The notes: generated by a model from the sequence alone, not told the origin. Shown: positions 1 to 13,545, numbered from the stretch's first letter. The stretch is DNA of 64,000 nt from Oscarella lobularis (GCF_947507565.1 NC_089188.1:124001-188000); one strand, 5' to 3'. A program made the numbers and translations.

Positions 1-1488
1 AGTACTCCTCCAGCAGTCGGTGTAGATATTCTAACAGGCGGTGTATTTCGGCAGGCGGTGTATATATTCCGGCAGGCGGTGTATATATTACGGCAAGCGG
101 TGTACATACTCCGGAGGCAGGCGGCGTATATATTACGGCAAGCGGTGTACATACTCCGCGGGCAGGCGGTGTATTCCCGCAGGCGTGTACGTACTCCGCC
201 GGAGGCGGTGTATATATTCCGGCAAGCGTTGTATATATTCCGGAAGGCAGTGTACGTACTCCGCCGGCAGGCTGTGTATATATTCCTGCAGGCGTGTACG
301 TACTCTGCCAGCAGGCGGTGTATATATTCCTGCAGGCGTGTACGTACTCTGCCAGCAGGCGGTGTATATATTCCGGCAGGCGGTGTATATATTCCGGCAG
401 GCGTGTACGTACTCCGCCGGCAGGCGGTGTATATATTCCTGCAGGCGTGTACGTACTCTGCCAGCAGGCTGTGTATATATTACGGCAAGCGGTGTACGTA
501 CTCCGCCGGCAGGCGGTGTATATATTCCGGCAGGCGGTGTATATATATTCCGGCAAGCGGTGTACGTACTCCGCAGGCAGGCGGTGTTTATATTCCGGCA
601 GGCGGTGTATATATATTCCGGCAAGCGGTGTACGTACTCCGCCGGCAGGCGGTGTTTATATTCCGGCAGGCGGTGTATATAATCCGGCAGGCGGTGTATA
701 TATTCCGGCAAACGGTGTACGTACTCCGCCGGCAGGCGGTGTATATATTCCGGCAAGCGGTGCACGTACTCCGCCGGCAGGCGGTGTATATATTCCGGCA
801 GGCGTGTACGTAGTCCGCCGGCAAGCGGTGTATATATTCCGGCAGGCGTGTACGTAATCCGCCGGCAGGCGGTGCATATATTCCGGCAGGCGGTGTACGT
901 ACTCCGCCGGCAGGCGGTGTATACACATACCGGCAGGCGTGTACGTACTCCGCCGGCAAGCGGTGTATATAATCCGGCAGGCGTGTACGTACTCCTGCGG
1001 CAAGCGGTGTATATATTGCGGCAGGCGTGTACGTACTCCGGCGGCAAGCGGTGTATATATTCCGGGAGGCAGTGTATATATTCCGGCAGGCGGTGTACGT
1101 ACACCGCCGGCAGGCGGTGTATATATTCCGGAAAGCGGTGTTTATATTCCGGAAGGCAGTGTACGTACTCCGCAGGAAGGCGGTGTATATATACCGGCAT
1201 GCGTGTACGTACTTCGCCGGCAAGCGGTGTATATATTCCGGCAGGCGGTGTATGTATTCAGGCAAGCGGTGTACGTACTCCGCCGGGAGGCGGTGTATAT
1301 ATTCCGGCAGGCGGTGTAGATATTCCTGCAGGCGTGTACGTACTCCGCCGGCAAGCGGTGTATACATTCCGGCAGGCGGTGTATATATTCCGGCAAGCTG
1401 TGTACGTACTCCGCCGGCAGGCGGTGTATATATTCCGGCAGGCGGTGTATATATTCCGGCAAGCGGTGTATATATTCCGGCAAGAAAC
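1..1488. repeat. 21/24-bp minisatellite, block 1
   Basis: Tandem array mixing two related units: about 21 bp (GGCAGGCGGTGTATATATTCC) and about 24 bp carrying GTACGTACTCCGCC. Units vary by substitutions and by loss of one G (GGCGTGTACG versus GGCGGTGTACG). The 21-bp unit is seven codons, so frames stay open on both strands (GGVYIPA-type on plus, PEYIHRL-type on minus). I regard these open frames as a by-product of unit length, not genes. Confidence 0.95.
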
Positions 1489-1887
1489 TACAACGGCTAC
1501 AACTACAACAACTACCACAAAGGCTACAAAGGCTACAAAGGCTACAACCACTACAACGGCTACAACGACTAAAACGACTACAACGGCTACAACGACTACA
1601 ACGGCTACAATGACTACAATGACTGCAACGGCTACAAAGGCTACAAAGGCTACAACCACTACAACGGCTACAACGACTACAACGACTACAACGGCTACAA
1701 TGACTACAATGACTGCAACGGCTACAATGACTACAACGACTACAATCACTACAATGACTACAACGACTACAACGGCTACAACGGCTACAATGACTACAAT
1801 GACTGCAACGGCTACAACGACTACAACGACTACAACGGCTACAAAGGTACAACGGCTACAACGATTACAACGACTACAACGGCTACA
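1489..1887. repeat. 9-bp microsatellite (ACAACGACT/ACAACGGCT), block 1
   Basis: Runs of 9-bp units ACAACGACT and ACAACGGCT, with ACAAAGGCT and ACAATGACT variants. It encodes Thr/Ala on one frame and Val/Ala or Cys/Ser on the minus strand. It joins abruptly to the minisatellite on both sides: at the left, a partial ATTCCGGCAAG unit runs directly into AAACTACAACGG, and the same junction recurs near 5225 and 7288. Confidence 0.95.
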
Positions 1888-4800
1888 AAGGTGTATATAT
1901 TCCGGAAGGCAGTGTACGTACTTTGCCGAAAGGCAGTGTATATAATACGGAGGCGGTGTACATACTCGGCGGGCAGGCGGTGTATATATACCGGCAGGCG
2001 TGTACGTACTCCGCCGGCAAGCGGTGTATATATTGCTGCAGGCGTGTACGTACTCCGCCGGCAAGCGGTGTATATATTCCGGCAGGCGTGTACGTACTCC
2101 GCCGGCAAGCGGTGTATATATTCCGGCAGGCGTGTACGTACTCCGCCGGCAAGCGGTGTAGATATTCCGGCAGGCGTGTACGTACTCCGCCGGGAGGCGG
2201 TGTATATATTCCGGCAGGCTGTGTATATATTCAGGAAGGCAGTGTACGTACTCCGCCAGCAGGCTTTGTTTATATTCCGGCAAGCGGTGTTGATATTACA
2301 GCAAGCGGTGTACGTACTTCGCTGGCAGGCGGTGTATATAATCCGGCAGGCGGTGTACGTACTCCGCCGGCAGGCGTGTAGATATTCTGGCAGGCGGTGT
2401 ACGTACTCCGCCGGCAGGCGGTGTATATATTCCGGCAGGCGGTGTATATATTCAGGCAGGCGGTGTATATATTCTGGCAGGCGGTGTAAGTACTCAGCCA
2501 GCAGGTGGTGTATATTTTCCGGCAAGCGGTCTACGTACTACGCCAGCAGGCGGTGTATATATTCTGGGAAGCGGTGTACGTACTCCTCCAGCAGGCGGTG
2601 CATATATTCCGTCAAGTGGTGCACGTACTCCGCCAGCAGGCGGTGTAGATATTTTGGCAGGCGGGGTATATATTCTGGCAGGCAGTGTACCTACTCCGCC
2701 AGCAGGCGGTGTATATATTCCGGCAGGCTGTGTATATATTCCGGAAAGCGGTGTAAGTACTCCGCAAGCAGGCGGTGTATATATTCCGGAAGGCGGTGTA
2801 GATATTCCGGCAGGCGGTGAACGTACTCCACCAGCAGGCGGTGTATATATTCCGGCAAGCGGTGTATATATTTTGGCAGGCGGTGTATATATTCTGGCAG
2901 GCGGTGTAAGTACTCAGCGAGCCGGCGGTGTATATATTCCGGCAAGCGGTGTACGTACTCCGCCAGCAGGCGGTGTATATATTCCGGCAGGCGGTGTATA
3001 TATTCCGGCAAGCGGTGTACGTACTCCGCCAGCGGGCGGTGTAGGTATTCTGCCAGGCGGTGTAGATATTCTGGCAGGCGGTGTACGTACTCCGCCTGCA
3101 GGCGGTGTATATATTTTGGCAGGCGGTGTAAGTACTCCGCCTGCAGTCGGTGTATATATTCCGGAAAGCAGTGTACGTACTCCGCCAGCAGGCGGAGTAG
3201 ATATTTTAGCAGGCGGTGTACGTACTCCGCCGGCATTCGATGTACGTACTCCGCCGGCAGGCGGTGTATATAATCTGGCAGGCGGTGTATATATTCTGGC
3301 AGGCGGTGTACGTACTCTGCCGGCAGGCGGCGTATATATTCCGGCAAGCGGTGTACGTACTCCGCCAGAGGGCGGTGTAGATATTCTGGCAGGCGGTGTA
3401 TTCCTGCAGGCGGTGTATATATTCCGGCAGGCGGTGTACGTACTCCGCCAGAGGGCGGTGTATATATTCCTGCAGGCGGTGTATATATTCCGGCAGGCGG
3501 TGTCAGTACTCCGCCAGCAGGCGGTGTATGTATTCCGGCAGGCGGTGTATATATTCCGGCAGGCGGTGTATTCCGGCAGGCGTTGTAGATATTCTGGCAG
3601 GAGGTGTAAGTACTCCGCCAGCAGCCGGTGTATATTTTCCGGCAGGCGGTTTATTCCGGCAGGCGGTGTAGATATTCTGGCAGGCGGGGTACGTACTCCG
3701 CCGGCAGGCGGTGTATATATTCCGGCAAGCGGTGTATATATTCCGGCAGGCGGTGTATATATTCCGGCAGGCGGTGTACGTACTCCGCCGGCAGGCGGTG
3801 TAGATACTCTGGCAGGCGGTGTAAGTACTCCGCCTGCAGGCGGTGTAGATATTCTGGCAGGCGGTGTACGTACTCCGCCGGCAGGCGGTGTATATATTCC
3901 GGCAGGCGGTGTATATATTCCGGCAGGCGGTGTATATATTCCGGCAGGCGGTGTACGTACTCCGCCGGCAGGCGGTGTAGATATTCCGGCAAGCGGTGTA
4001 TATATTCCGGAAGGCGGTGTATATATTCCGGCAGGCGGTGTACGTACTCCGCCGGCAAGCGGTGTATATATTCCGGCAGGCGGTGTATATAATCCGGCAG
4101 GCGGTGTACGTACTCCGCCGGCAGGCGGTGTATATATTCCGGCAGGCGGTGTACGTACTCCGCCGGCAGGCGGTGTAGATATTCTGGCAGGCGGTGTACG
4201 TACTCCGCCGGCAGGCGGTGTATATATTCTGGCAGGCGGGATACGTACTCCGTCGGAAGGCGGTGTATATATTTCGGCAGGCGGTGCATATATTCAGGCA
4301 GGCGGTGTATATATTCTGGCAGGCGGTGTATATATTCCGGCAGGCTGTGTATATATTCCGGAAAGCGGTGTAAGTACTCCGCAAGCAGGCTGTGTATATA
4401 TTCCGGAAGGCGGTGTAGATATTCCGGCAGGCGGTGAACGTACTCCACCAGCAGGCGGTGTATATATTCCGGCAAGCGGTGTAGATATTTTGGCAGGCGG
4501 TGTATATATTCTGGCAGGCGGTGTACGTACTCCGCCGGCAGGCGGTGTATATATTCCGGAAAACGGTGTATATATTCCGAAAGGCAGTGTACGTACTCCG
4601 CCGGAAGGCGGTGTATATACACCCGCAGGCGTGTACGTACTCCGCCGGCAGGCGGTGTATATACTCCGGAGAGCGCTGTATATATTCCGGAAGGCAGCGT
4701 ACGTACTTTGCCGACAGGCGTTCTATATATTCCGGCAAGCGGTGTACGTACTCCGCCGGCAGGCTTTGTATATATTACGGCAAGCGGTGTACGTACTTCG

Positions 4801-5226
4801 CCGGCAGGCGGTGTATATATTACGGCAAGCGGTGCACATACTCCGCGGGCAGGCGGTGTATATATTCCGGCAGGCGTGTACGTACTCCGCCGGAGGCGGT
4901 GTATATATTCCGGCAAGCGTTGTATATATTCCGGAAGGCAGTGTACGTACTTTGCCGACAGGCGTTGTATATATTCCGGCAGGCGTGTATGTACTCTGCC
5001 GGCAGGCGGTGTATATATTCCTGCAGGCGTGTACGTACTCTGCCAGCAGGCGGTGTATATATTACGGCAAGCGGTGTACGTACTCCGCCGGCAGGCGGTG
5101 TATATATTCCGGTAGGCGGTTTATATATATTCCGGCAAGCGGTGTACGTACTCCGCCGGCAGGCGGTGTATATATTCCGGCAGGCGGTGTATATATTCCA
5201 GCAAGCGGTGTATATATTCCGGCAAG
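1888..5226. repeat. 21/24-bp minisatellite, block 2
   Basis: Longest block of the same minisatellite. From about 2380 to 4600 the units are more regular, and GTAGATATTCTGGCA variants appear; this gives the longest plus-strand open frame here (2654-5257), which runs into the microsatellite. No non-repetitive coding sequence, start context or splice structure is seen, so no gene is called. Confidence 0.95.
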
Positions 5227-6591
5227 AAACTACAACGGCTACAACTACAACAACTAAAACAACGGCTACAAAGGCTACAAAGGCTACAACCACTACAACG
5301 GCTACAACGACTACAACGACTACAACGACTACAACGACTACAACGACTACAACGACTACAAAGGCTACAACGACTACAACGGCTACAACGACTACAACGA
5401 CTACAACGACTACAACGACTACAACGACTACAACGACTACAACGGCTACAACGACTACAACGACTACAACGGCTACAACGACTACAACGACTACAACGGC
5501 TACAAAGGTACAACTACTACAACGACTACAACGGCTACAACGACTACAACGACTACAACGGCTACAACGACTACAACGACTACAACGACTACAACGACTA
5601 CAACGGCTACAACAACTACAACGACTACAACGGCTACAAAGGTGCAACTACTACAACGACTACAACGGCTACAATGACTACAATGACTGCAACGGCTACA
5701 ACGACTACAACGGCTACAACGACTACAACGGCTACAACGACTACAACGACTACAACGGCTACAACGACTACAACGGCTACAACGACTACAACGGCTACAA
5801 CGGCTACAACGACTACAACGGCTACAACGACTACAACGACTACAACGGCTACAACGACTACAACGGCTACAACGACTACAACGACTACAACGGCTACAAC
5901 GACTACAACGGCTACAACGACTACAACAACTACAACGGCTACAAAGGTACAACTACTACAACGACTACAACGGCTACAATGACTACAATGACGGCAACGG
6001 CTACAACTACTACAACGGCTACAACGACTACAACGACTACAACGACTACAACGACTACAACGGCTACAACGACTACAACGACTACAACGGCTACAAAGGT
6101 ACAACTACTACAACGACTACAACGGCTACAATGACTACAATGACTACAACGACTACAACGACTACAACGGCTACAACGACTACAACGGCTAAAACGACTA
6201 CAACGACTACAACGGCTACAACGACTACAACGGCTACAACGACTACAACGGCTACAACGACTACAACGGCTACAACGACTACAACGACTACAACGACTAC
6301 AACGACTACAACGACTACAACGGCTACAACGACCACAACGGCTACAACGACTACAACGACTACAACGGCTACAACGACTACAACGGCTACAACGACTACA
6401 ACGGCTACAACGACTACAACGGCTACAACGACTACAACGACTACAACGACTACAACGACTACAACGGCTACAACGACTACAACGGCTACAACGACTACAA
6501 CGACTACAACGACTACAACGGCTACAACGACTACAACGGCTACAACGACTACAACGACTACAACGACTACAACGACTACAACGGCTACAAC
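5227..6591. repeat. 9-bp microsatellite, block 2
   Basis: About 1.36 kb of ACAACGACT/ACAACGGCT units with periodic ACAAAGGTACAACTACT interruptions (near 5505, 5638, 5943, 6092), which suggest local higher-order amplification of longer segments. Purely repetitive. Confidence 0.95.
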
Positions 6592-7337
6592 GGTGTATAT
6601 ATTCCGGAAGGCAGTGTACGTACTTTGCCGACAGGCAGTGTATGTATTACGGAAGCGGTGTACATACTCCGCGGGAAGGCGGTGTATATATACCGGCAGG
6701 CGTGTACGTACTCTGCCAGCAGGCGGTGTATATATTCCGGCAGGCGGTGTATATATTCCGGCAGGCGGTGTATATATTCCGGCAGGCGTGTACGTACTCC
6801 GCCGGCAAGCGGTGTATATATTTTGGCAGCCGTGTACGTACTCCGCCGGCAAGCAGTGTATATATTCCGGCAGGCGTGTACGTACTCCGCCGGCAAGCGG
6901 TGTAGATATTCCGGCAGGCGTGTACGTACTCCGCCGGCAGGCGGTGTATATATTCCGGCAGGCGGTGTATATACTCCGGCAGGCGGTGTACGTACTCCGC
7001 CGGCAGGCGGTGTATATTCCGGAAAGCGGTGTATATATTCCGGAAGGCAGTGTACGTACTCCACCGGCAGGCTTTTTATATATTCCGGCAAGCGGTGTAT
7101 ATATTACGGCAAGCGGTGTACGTACTTCGCCGGCAGGCGGTGTATATATTAAGGCAAGCGGTGTATATATTCCGGAAGGCAGTGTGCGTACTCCGCCGGA
7201 AGGCGGTGTTTATATACCGGCAGGCGTGTACGTACTCCGCCGGCAAGCGGTGTATACATTCCGGCAGGCGGTGTATATATTCCGGCAAGAAACTACAACG
7301 GCTAACCCTACAACAACTACCACAACGGCTACAAAGG
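6592..7337. repeat. 21/24-bp minisatellite, block 3, with short microsatellite tail
   Basis: The same minisatellite continues to about 7288. It is followed by about 48 bp of degenerate ACAACGGCT/ACAACAACT sequence ending in ACAAAGG, where the 41-bp satellite begins. The minisatellite-to-microsatellite junction is the same as at 1480 and 5225. Confidence 0.9.
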
Positions 7338-9207
7338 ACCTGAAGATAAAGTTGAGGGCCTAGACTTTGATTCTAAGAGCCTGAAGATAAAGTTGAGGTC
7401 CTAAACTTTTATTCTAAGGGCCTGAAGATAAAGTTGAGGGTCTAGACTTTGATTCTAAGGGCCTGAAGATAAAGTTGAGGGCCTAAACTCTGATTCTAAG
7501 GCCCTGAAGATAAACTTGAGGGCCTAGACTCTGATTCTAAGGCCCTGAAGATAAAGTTGAAGGCCAAAACTTTGATTCTAAGGACCAGAAGATAAAGTTG
7601 AGGGCCTAGACTTTGATTCTAAGGACATGAAGATAAAGTTGATGGCCTAAACTTTGATTCTAAGAGGCTGAAGATAAAGTTGAGGGCCTAAACTTTTATT
7701 CTAAGGGCCTGAAGATAAAGTTGAGGGCCTAGACTTTGATTCTAAGGGCCTGAAGATAAATTTGAAGGCCAAAACTTTGATTCTAAGGCCCTGAAGAGAA
7801 ATTTGAAGGCCCAAACTTTGATACTAAGGGTCTGAAGTTAAAGTTCAGAGCCAAAACTCTGATTCTAAGGACCTGAAGATAAAGTTGAGGGCCTAGACTT
7901 TGATTCTAAGGACCTGAAGATAAAGTTGATGGCCTAAACTTTGATTCTAAGGACCTGAAGTTAAAGTTGAGAGACTAAACTTTGATTCTAAGGACCTGAA
8001 GATAAAGTTGAGAGACTAAACTTTGATTCTAAGGACCTGAAGATAAAGTTGAGGACCTAAACTTAGATTCTAAGGCCGTGAAGATAAAGTTGAACGCCTA
8101 AACTTTGATTCTAAGGGCATGAAGATAAAGTTGAGGGCCTAAACTCCGATTCTAAGGACATGAAGATAAAGTTGAGGGCCTAAACTTTGATTCAAGGGAC
8201 CTCAAGATAAAGTTGAGGGCCTAGACTTTGATTCTAAGGACCAGAAGATAAAGTTGAGGGCCTAAACTCTGATTCTAAGACCCTGAAGATAAAGTTGAAA
8301 GCCCAAACATTGATTCTAAGGGCCTGAAGATAAAGGTCATGGCCAAAACTCTGATTCTAAGGACCTGAAGATAAAGTTGAGGGCCTAAACTTTGATTCTA
8401 AGAGCCTGAAGATAAAGTTGAGGGCCTAAACTTTGATTCTAAGGACCTGAAGATAAAGTTGAGAGACTAAACTTTGATTCTAAGGACCTGAAGATAAAGT
8501 TGAGGGCCTAAACTTTGATTCTAAGGCCCTGAAGATAAAGTTGAACGCCTAAACTTTGATTCTAAGGACCTGAAGATAAAATTGAGGGCCTAAACTCCGA
8601 TTCTAAGGACCTGAAGATAAAGTTGAGAGACTAAACTTTGATTCTAAGGACCTGAAGATAAAGTTGAGGGCCTAAACTTTGATTCTAGGGACCTGAAGAT
8701 GAAATTGAGGGCCTAATTTTTGATTCTAAGGACCTGAAGATAAAGTTGAGGGCCTAAACTCTGATTCAAAGACCCTGAAGATAAAGTTGAGGGCCTAGAC
8801 TTTGATTCTAAGGGTCTCAAGTTAAAGTTCAGGGCCAAAACTCTGATTCTAAGGACTTGAAGATAAAGTTGAGAGAATATACTTTGATTCTAAGGTCCTG
8901 AAGATAAAGTTGAGGGCCTAAACTTTGATTCTAAGGCCCTGAAGATAAAGTTGAACGCTTAAACTTTGATTCTAAGGCCCTGAAGATAAAGTTGAGAGAC
9001 TAAACATTGATTCTAAGGACCTGATGGTAAAGTTGAGGGCCTAAACTTTGATTCTAAGGCCCTCAAGATAAAGTTGAACGCCTAAACTTTGATTCTAAGG
9101 TCCTAAAGATAAAGTTAAGAGCTTAAACTTTGATTCTAAGGCCCTGAAGATAAAGTTGAGGGCCTAAACTTCGATTCTAAGGCATTGAAGATAAAGTTGA
9201 GGGCCCA
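7338..9207. repeat. 41-bp satellite, block 1
   Basis: About 45 tandem copies of a 41-bp unit (CTGAAGATAAAGTTGAGGGC, then CTAAACTTTGATTCTAAGGAC, with variants). Period verified from consecutive CTGAAGATAA starts at 7381 and 7422. 41 is not divisible by three, so open frames are short. No gene seen. Confidence 0.95.
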
Positions 9208-9932
9208 ACGGGTCTCTCCTGTAATAAATTACAGCGAAATTACAGGGGTTAGCCAAAGGGTCTCTCCTGTAATAAATTAGAGCGAAACTACAGGGGCTAG
9301 CCAAAGGTTCTCTCCTGTAATAAATTACAGCGAAATTACAGGGGCTAGCCAAAGGGTCTCTCCTGTAATAAATTACAGCGAATTAACAGGGGGTTAGCCA
9401 ACGGGTCTCTCCTGTAATAAATTACAGCCAAATTAAAGAGGCTACCCAACGGGTCTCTCCTGTAATAAACTACAGCGAAATTACAGGGGCTAGCCAACGG
9501 GTCTCTCCTGTAATAAGTTACAGCGAATTTACAGGGGGTTAGTAAACGGGTCTCTCCTGTAATAAATTACAGCGAAATTACAGGGGGTTAGCAAACGGGT
9601 CTCTCCTGTAATAAATTACAGCGAAATTACTGGGGCTAGTCAAAGCGTCTCTCCTGTAATAAATTACAGCAAATTTACAGGGGGTTAGTAAACGGGTATC
9701 TCCTGTAATAAATTACAGCGAAATTACAGGGGGTTAGCAAACAAGTCTCTCCTGTAATAAATTACAGCGAAATTACAGGGGGCTAGCCAACGGGTCTTTC
9801 CTGTAATAAATTACAGCGAAATTACAGGGGCTAGCAAAAGGGTCTCTCCTGAAATAAATTACAGCGAAATTACAGGGGGTTAGCCAACGGGTCTCTCCTG
9901 TAATAAATTACAGCGAACTTACAAGGGCTAGC
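9208..9932. repeat. 48-bp palindromic satellite, block 1
   Basis: About 15 copies of a 48-49-bp unit starting GGGTCTCTCCTGTAATAAAT. Each contains CTGTAAT-AA-ATTACAG (7-bp arms) nested inside CCTGTAAT...ATTACAGG, so every unit can fold into competing hairpins. Confidence 0.95.
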
Positions 9933-12131
9933 TAAGGCCCTGAAGATAAAGTTGAGAGCCTAAACTTTGATTCTAAGGACCTGAAGATAAATTTGAGGGC
10001 CTAGACTTTGATTCTAAGGGCCTGAAGATAAAGTTGAGGGCATAAACTTCTTTCTAAGGGCCTGAAGATAAAGTTGAGGGCCTAGACTTTGATTCTAAGG
10101 GCCTGAAGATAAAGTTGAGGGCATAAACTTTGATTCTAAGAGCCTGAAGATAAACTTGAGGGCCTAGACTTTGATTCTAAGGCCCTGAAGATAAAGTTGA
10201 AGGCCAAAACCTTGATTCTAAGGCCCTGAAGAGAAATTTGAAGGCCCAAACTTTGATTCTAAGGGTCTGAAGTTAAAGTTCAGAGCCAAAACTCTGATTC
10301 TAAGGACCTGAAGATAAAGTTGAGGGCCTAGACTTTGATTCTAAGGACGTGAAGATAAAGTTGATGGCCTAAACTTTGATTCTAAGGCCCTAAAGATAAA
10401 GATGAGGGCCTAGACTTTGATTCTAAGGGCCTGAAGATAAAGTTGAGGGCCTAGACTTTGATTCTAAGGACTTGAAGATAAAGTTGAGGGCCTAAACTTT
10501 GATTCTAAGGCCCTGAAGATAAAGTTGAGGGCCTAGACTTTGATTCTAAGGCCCTGAAGATAAAGTTGAAGGCCTAGACTTTGATTCTAAGGCCCTGAAG
10601 ATAAAGTTGAAGGCCTAAACTTTGATTCTAAGGCCCTGAAGAGAAATTTGAAGGCCCAAACTTTGATTCTAAGGGTCTGAAGTTAAAGTTCAGAGCCAAA
10701 ACTCTGATTCTAAGGACCTGAAGATAAAGTTGAGGGCCTAGACTTTGATTCTAAGGACCTGAAGATAAAGTTGATGGCCTAAACTTTGATTCTAAGGCCC
10801 TGAAGATAAAGTTGAGAGCCTAAACTTTGATTCTAAGGCCCTGAAGATAAAGTTGAGGACCTAAACTTTGATTCTAAGGACCTGAAGATAAATTTGAGGG
10901 CCTAGACTTTGATTCTAAGGGCCTGAAGATAAAGTTGAGGGCATAAACTTCTTCCTAAGGGCCTGAAGATAAAGTTGAGGGCCTAGACTTTGATTCTAAG
11001 GGCCTGAAGATAAAGTTGAGGGCATAAACTCTGATTCTAAGGGCCTGAAGATAAAGTTGAGGGCCTAAACTTTGATTCTAAGAGCCTGAAGATAAACTTG
11101 AGGGCCTAGACTTTGATTCTAAGGCCCTGAAGATAAAGTTGAAGGCCAAAACTTTGATTCTAAGGCCCTGAAGAGAAATTTGAAGGCCCAAACTTTGATT
11201 CTAAGGGTCTGAAGTTAAAGTTCAGAGCCAAAACTCTGATTCTAAGGACCTGAAGATAAAGTTGAGGGCCTAGACTTTGATTCTAAGGACCTGAAGATAA
11301 AGTTGATGGCCTAAACTTTGATTCTAAGGCCCTGAAGATAAAGTTGGGGGCCTAGACTTCGATTCTAAGGGCCTGAAGATAAAGTTGAGGGCCTAGACTT
11401 TGATTCTAAGGACTTGAAGATAAAGTTGAAGGCCTAAACTTTGATTCTAAGGCCCTGAAGATAAAGTTGAGGGCCTAGACTTTGATTCTAAGGCCCTGAA
11501 GATAAAGTTGAAGGCCTAAACTTTGATTCTAAGGCCCTGAAGAGAAATTTGAAGGCCCAAACTTTGATTCTAAGGGTCTGAAGTTAAAGTTCAGGGCCAA
11601 AACTCTGATTCTAAGAACCTGAAGATAAAGTTGAAGGTCTAAACTTTGATTCTAACCGTCTGAAGTTAAAGTTCAGGGTCAAAACTCTGATTCTAAGGAC
11701 CTGAAGATAAAGTTGAGGGCCTAAACTCTGATTCTAAGGACCTGAAGATAAAGTTGAGGGCCTAAATTTTGATTCCAAGGACCTGAAGATAAGTTGAGAG
11801 CCTAAAAATTGATTCTAAGGCCCTGAAGATAAAGATGAGGGCCTAAACTTTGATTCTAAGGCCCTGAAGATAAAGTTGAGGACATAAACTTCGATTCTAA
11901 GGCCCTGAAGATAAAGATGAGGGCATAAACTTCGATTTTAAGGTTCTGAAGATAAAGATGAGGGCATAAACTTTGATTCTAAGGTCCTAAAGATAAAGTT
12001 AAGGGCTTAAACTTTGATTCTAAGGAGCTAAAGATAAAGTTGAGGGCCTAAACTCTGTTTCTAAGGCCCTGAAGATAAAGTTGAGGGCCTAAACTTCGAT
12101 TCTAAGGCATTGAAGATAAAGTTGAGGGCCC
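9933..12131. repeat. 41-bp satellite, block 2
   Basis: Second block of the 41-bp satellite, with internal higher-order repetition: strings of variant units (for example GAAGAGAAATTTGAAGGCCC followed by GAAGTTAAAGTTCAGAGCC) recur at about 10210, 10628 and 11165. Its last units before the 48-bp array match the end of block 1. Confidence 0.95.
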
Positions 12132-13022
12132 AACGGGTCTCTCCTGTAATAAATTACAGCGAAATTACAGGGGTTAGCCAAAGGGTCTCTCCTGTAATAA
12201 ACTACAGCGAAATTACAGGGGGTTAGCCAACGGGTTTCTCCTGTAATAAACTACAGCGAAAGTACAGGGGCTAGCCAAAGGGTCTCTCCTGTAATAAATT
12301 ACAGCGAAATTACAGGGGCTAGCCAAAGGGTCTCTCCTGTAATAAACTACAGCGAAATTACAGGGGGTTAGCCAACGGGTTTCTCCTGTAATAAACTACA
12401 GCGAAAGTACAGGGGCTAGCCAAAGGGTCTCTCCTGTAATAAATTACAGCGAAATTACAGGGGCTAGCCAAAGGGTCTCTCCTGTAATAAAATACAGCGA
12501 ATTAACAGGGGGTTAGCCAACGGGTCTCTCCTGTAATAAATTACAGCCAAATTAAAGAGGCTAGCCAACGGGTCTCTCCTGTAATAAAATACAGCGAATT
12601 TACAGGGGGTTAGTAAACGGGTCTCTCCTGTAATAAATTACAGCGAAATTACAGGGGGTTAGCAAACGGGTCTCTCCTGTAATAAATTACAGCGAAATTA
12701 CTGGGGCTAGCCAAAGGGTCTCTCCTGTAATAAATTACAGCGAATTTACAGGGGGTTAGTAAACGGGTCTCTCCTGTAATAAATTACAGCGAACTTACAG
12801 GGGCTAGCCAACGGGTCTCTCCTGCAATAAATTACAGCGAAGTTACAGGGGGCTAGCCAACGGGTCTCTTCTGTAATAAATTACAGCGAAATTACAGGGG
12901 GTTAGCCAACGGGTCTCTCCTGTAATAAATTACAGCGAAATTACAGGGGGTTAGCCAACGGGTCTCTCCTGTAATAAATTACAGCGAAATTACAGGGGGC
13001 TAGCCAACGGGTCTCTCCTGTA
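12132..13022. repeat. 48-bp palindromic satellite, block 2
   Basis: Second block of the 48-bp satellite, about 18 copies. The entry junction (GAGGGCCCAACGGGTCTCTCC) is the same as at 9200, so 41-bp plus 48-bp together form a duplicated compound array. It ends abruptly at TCTCTCCTGTAAGGACAAATT. Confidence 0.95.
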
Positions 13023-13112
13023 AGGACAAATTTTCCCAGGAAAAAATGTCCCTGGACAAATTGTCCCAGGACCAAATGTCCCAGGACAATTGTCCCCAAG
13101 ACAACTCTACCT
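13023..13112. repeat. GGACAAATTGTCC near-palindrome cluster, left
   Basis: Five to six tandem 13-15-bp near-palindromes of the type GGACAAATTGTCCC. The same motif reappears at 14644-14762 on the far side of the purine-rich minisatellite. Confidence 0.85.
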
Positions 13113-13545
13113 ACATCACATACCTTTGCCCTCTCGATAGTCATCCTCCCTTCTGAGTGCCTTCCCTTCCAATCCTCCTCTTCCCACTCGCATCCGTTGC
13201 TCGTATCATTCTTCCTTACGCTCTTACACATCTATAAAACGAATTAGAGACCCCTCAATAACTAAAACTCTACCTACATCACATACCATCGATCCCTTGA
13301 TATTCCTTCTCCTCCCTGCCTGCTTGTTCCTCTTCTCCCTCGCGCCCCATCTCCTTGTCATTGTTCCTCCCATCCCTATGCCCCTAAGAAAACTAATTAG
13401 AAATATGTAACACAATTAGGAACCATTATATACCTATCAGTATTGACTCTGAACTAACATTGCCCCTATACACATTAACAAAGTCGCACAACTCATAAAC
13501 AATTGCACGGCACTTATCTGACATCCTCCAGGAACACCCTGTTTA
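13113..13545. repeat. Diverged ~150-170-bp repeat, left copies
   Basis: Low-copy diverged units sharing AAACTCTACCTACATCACAT, a pyrimidine-rich stretch, and AACTAATTAGAAATATGTAA. Copies start near 13097 and 13266; related ones lie at 14793, 14945 and 15101. No gene recognised. Confidence 0.7.

Noticed and set aside
2654-5257. 867-codon plus-strand open frame (GGVYIPA/GGVRTPP repeats) and long minus-strand frames opposite it
   Set aside because: The repeat unit is 21 bp, so several frames on both strands stay open at once. No unique sequence, start context or splice sites support a protein.
5227-6591. Poly-Thr/Ala (plus) and poly-Val or Cys-Ser (minus) frames, mucin- or cysteine-rich-like
   Set aside because: Pure 9-bp microsatellite; composition alone gives the appearance.
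7338-13022. Possible CRISPR-like array of regular repeats
   Set aside because: The 41- and 48-bp units are contiguous with no unique spacers, and the sequence is eukaryotic.
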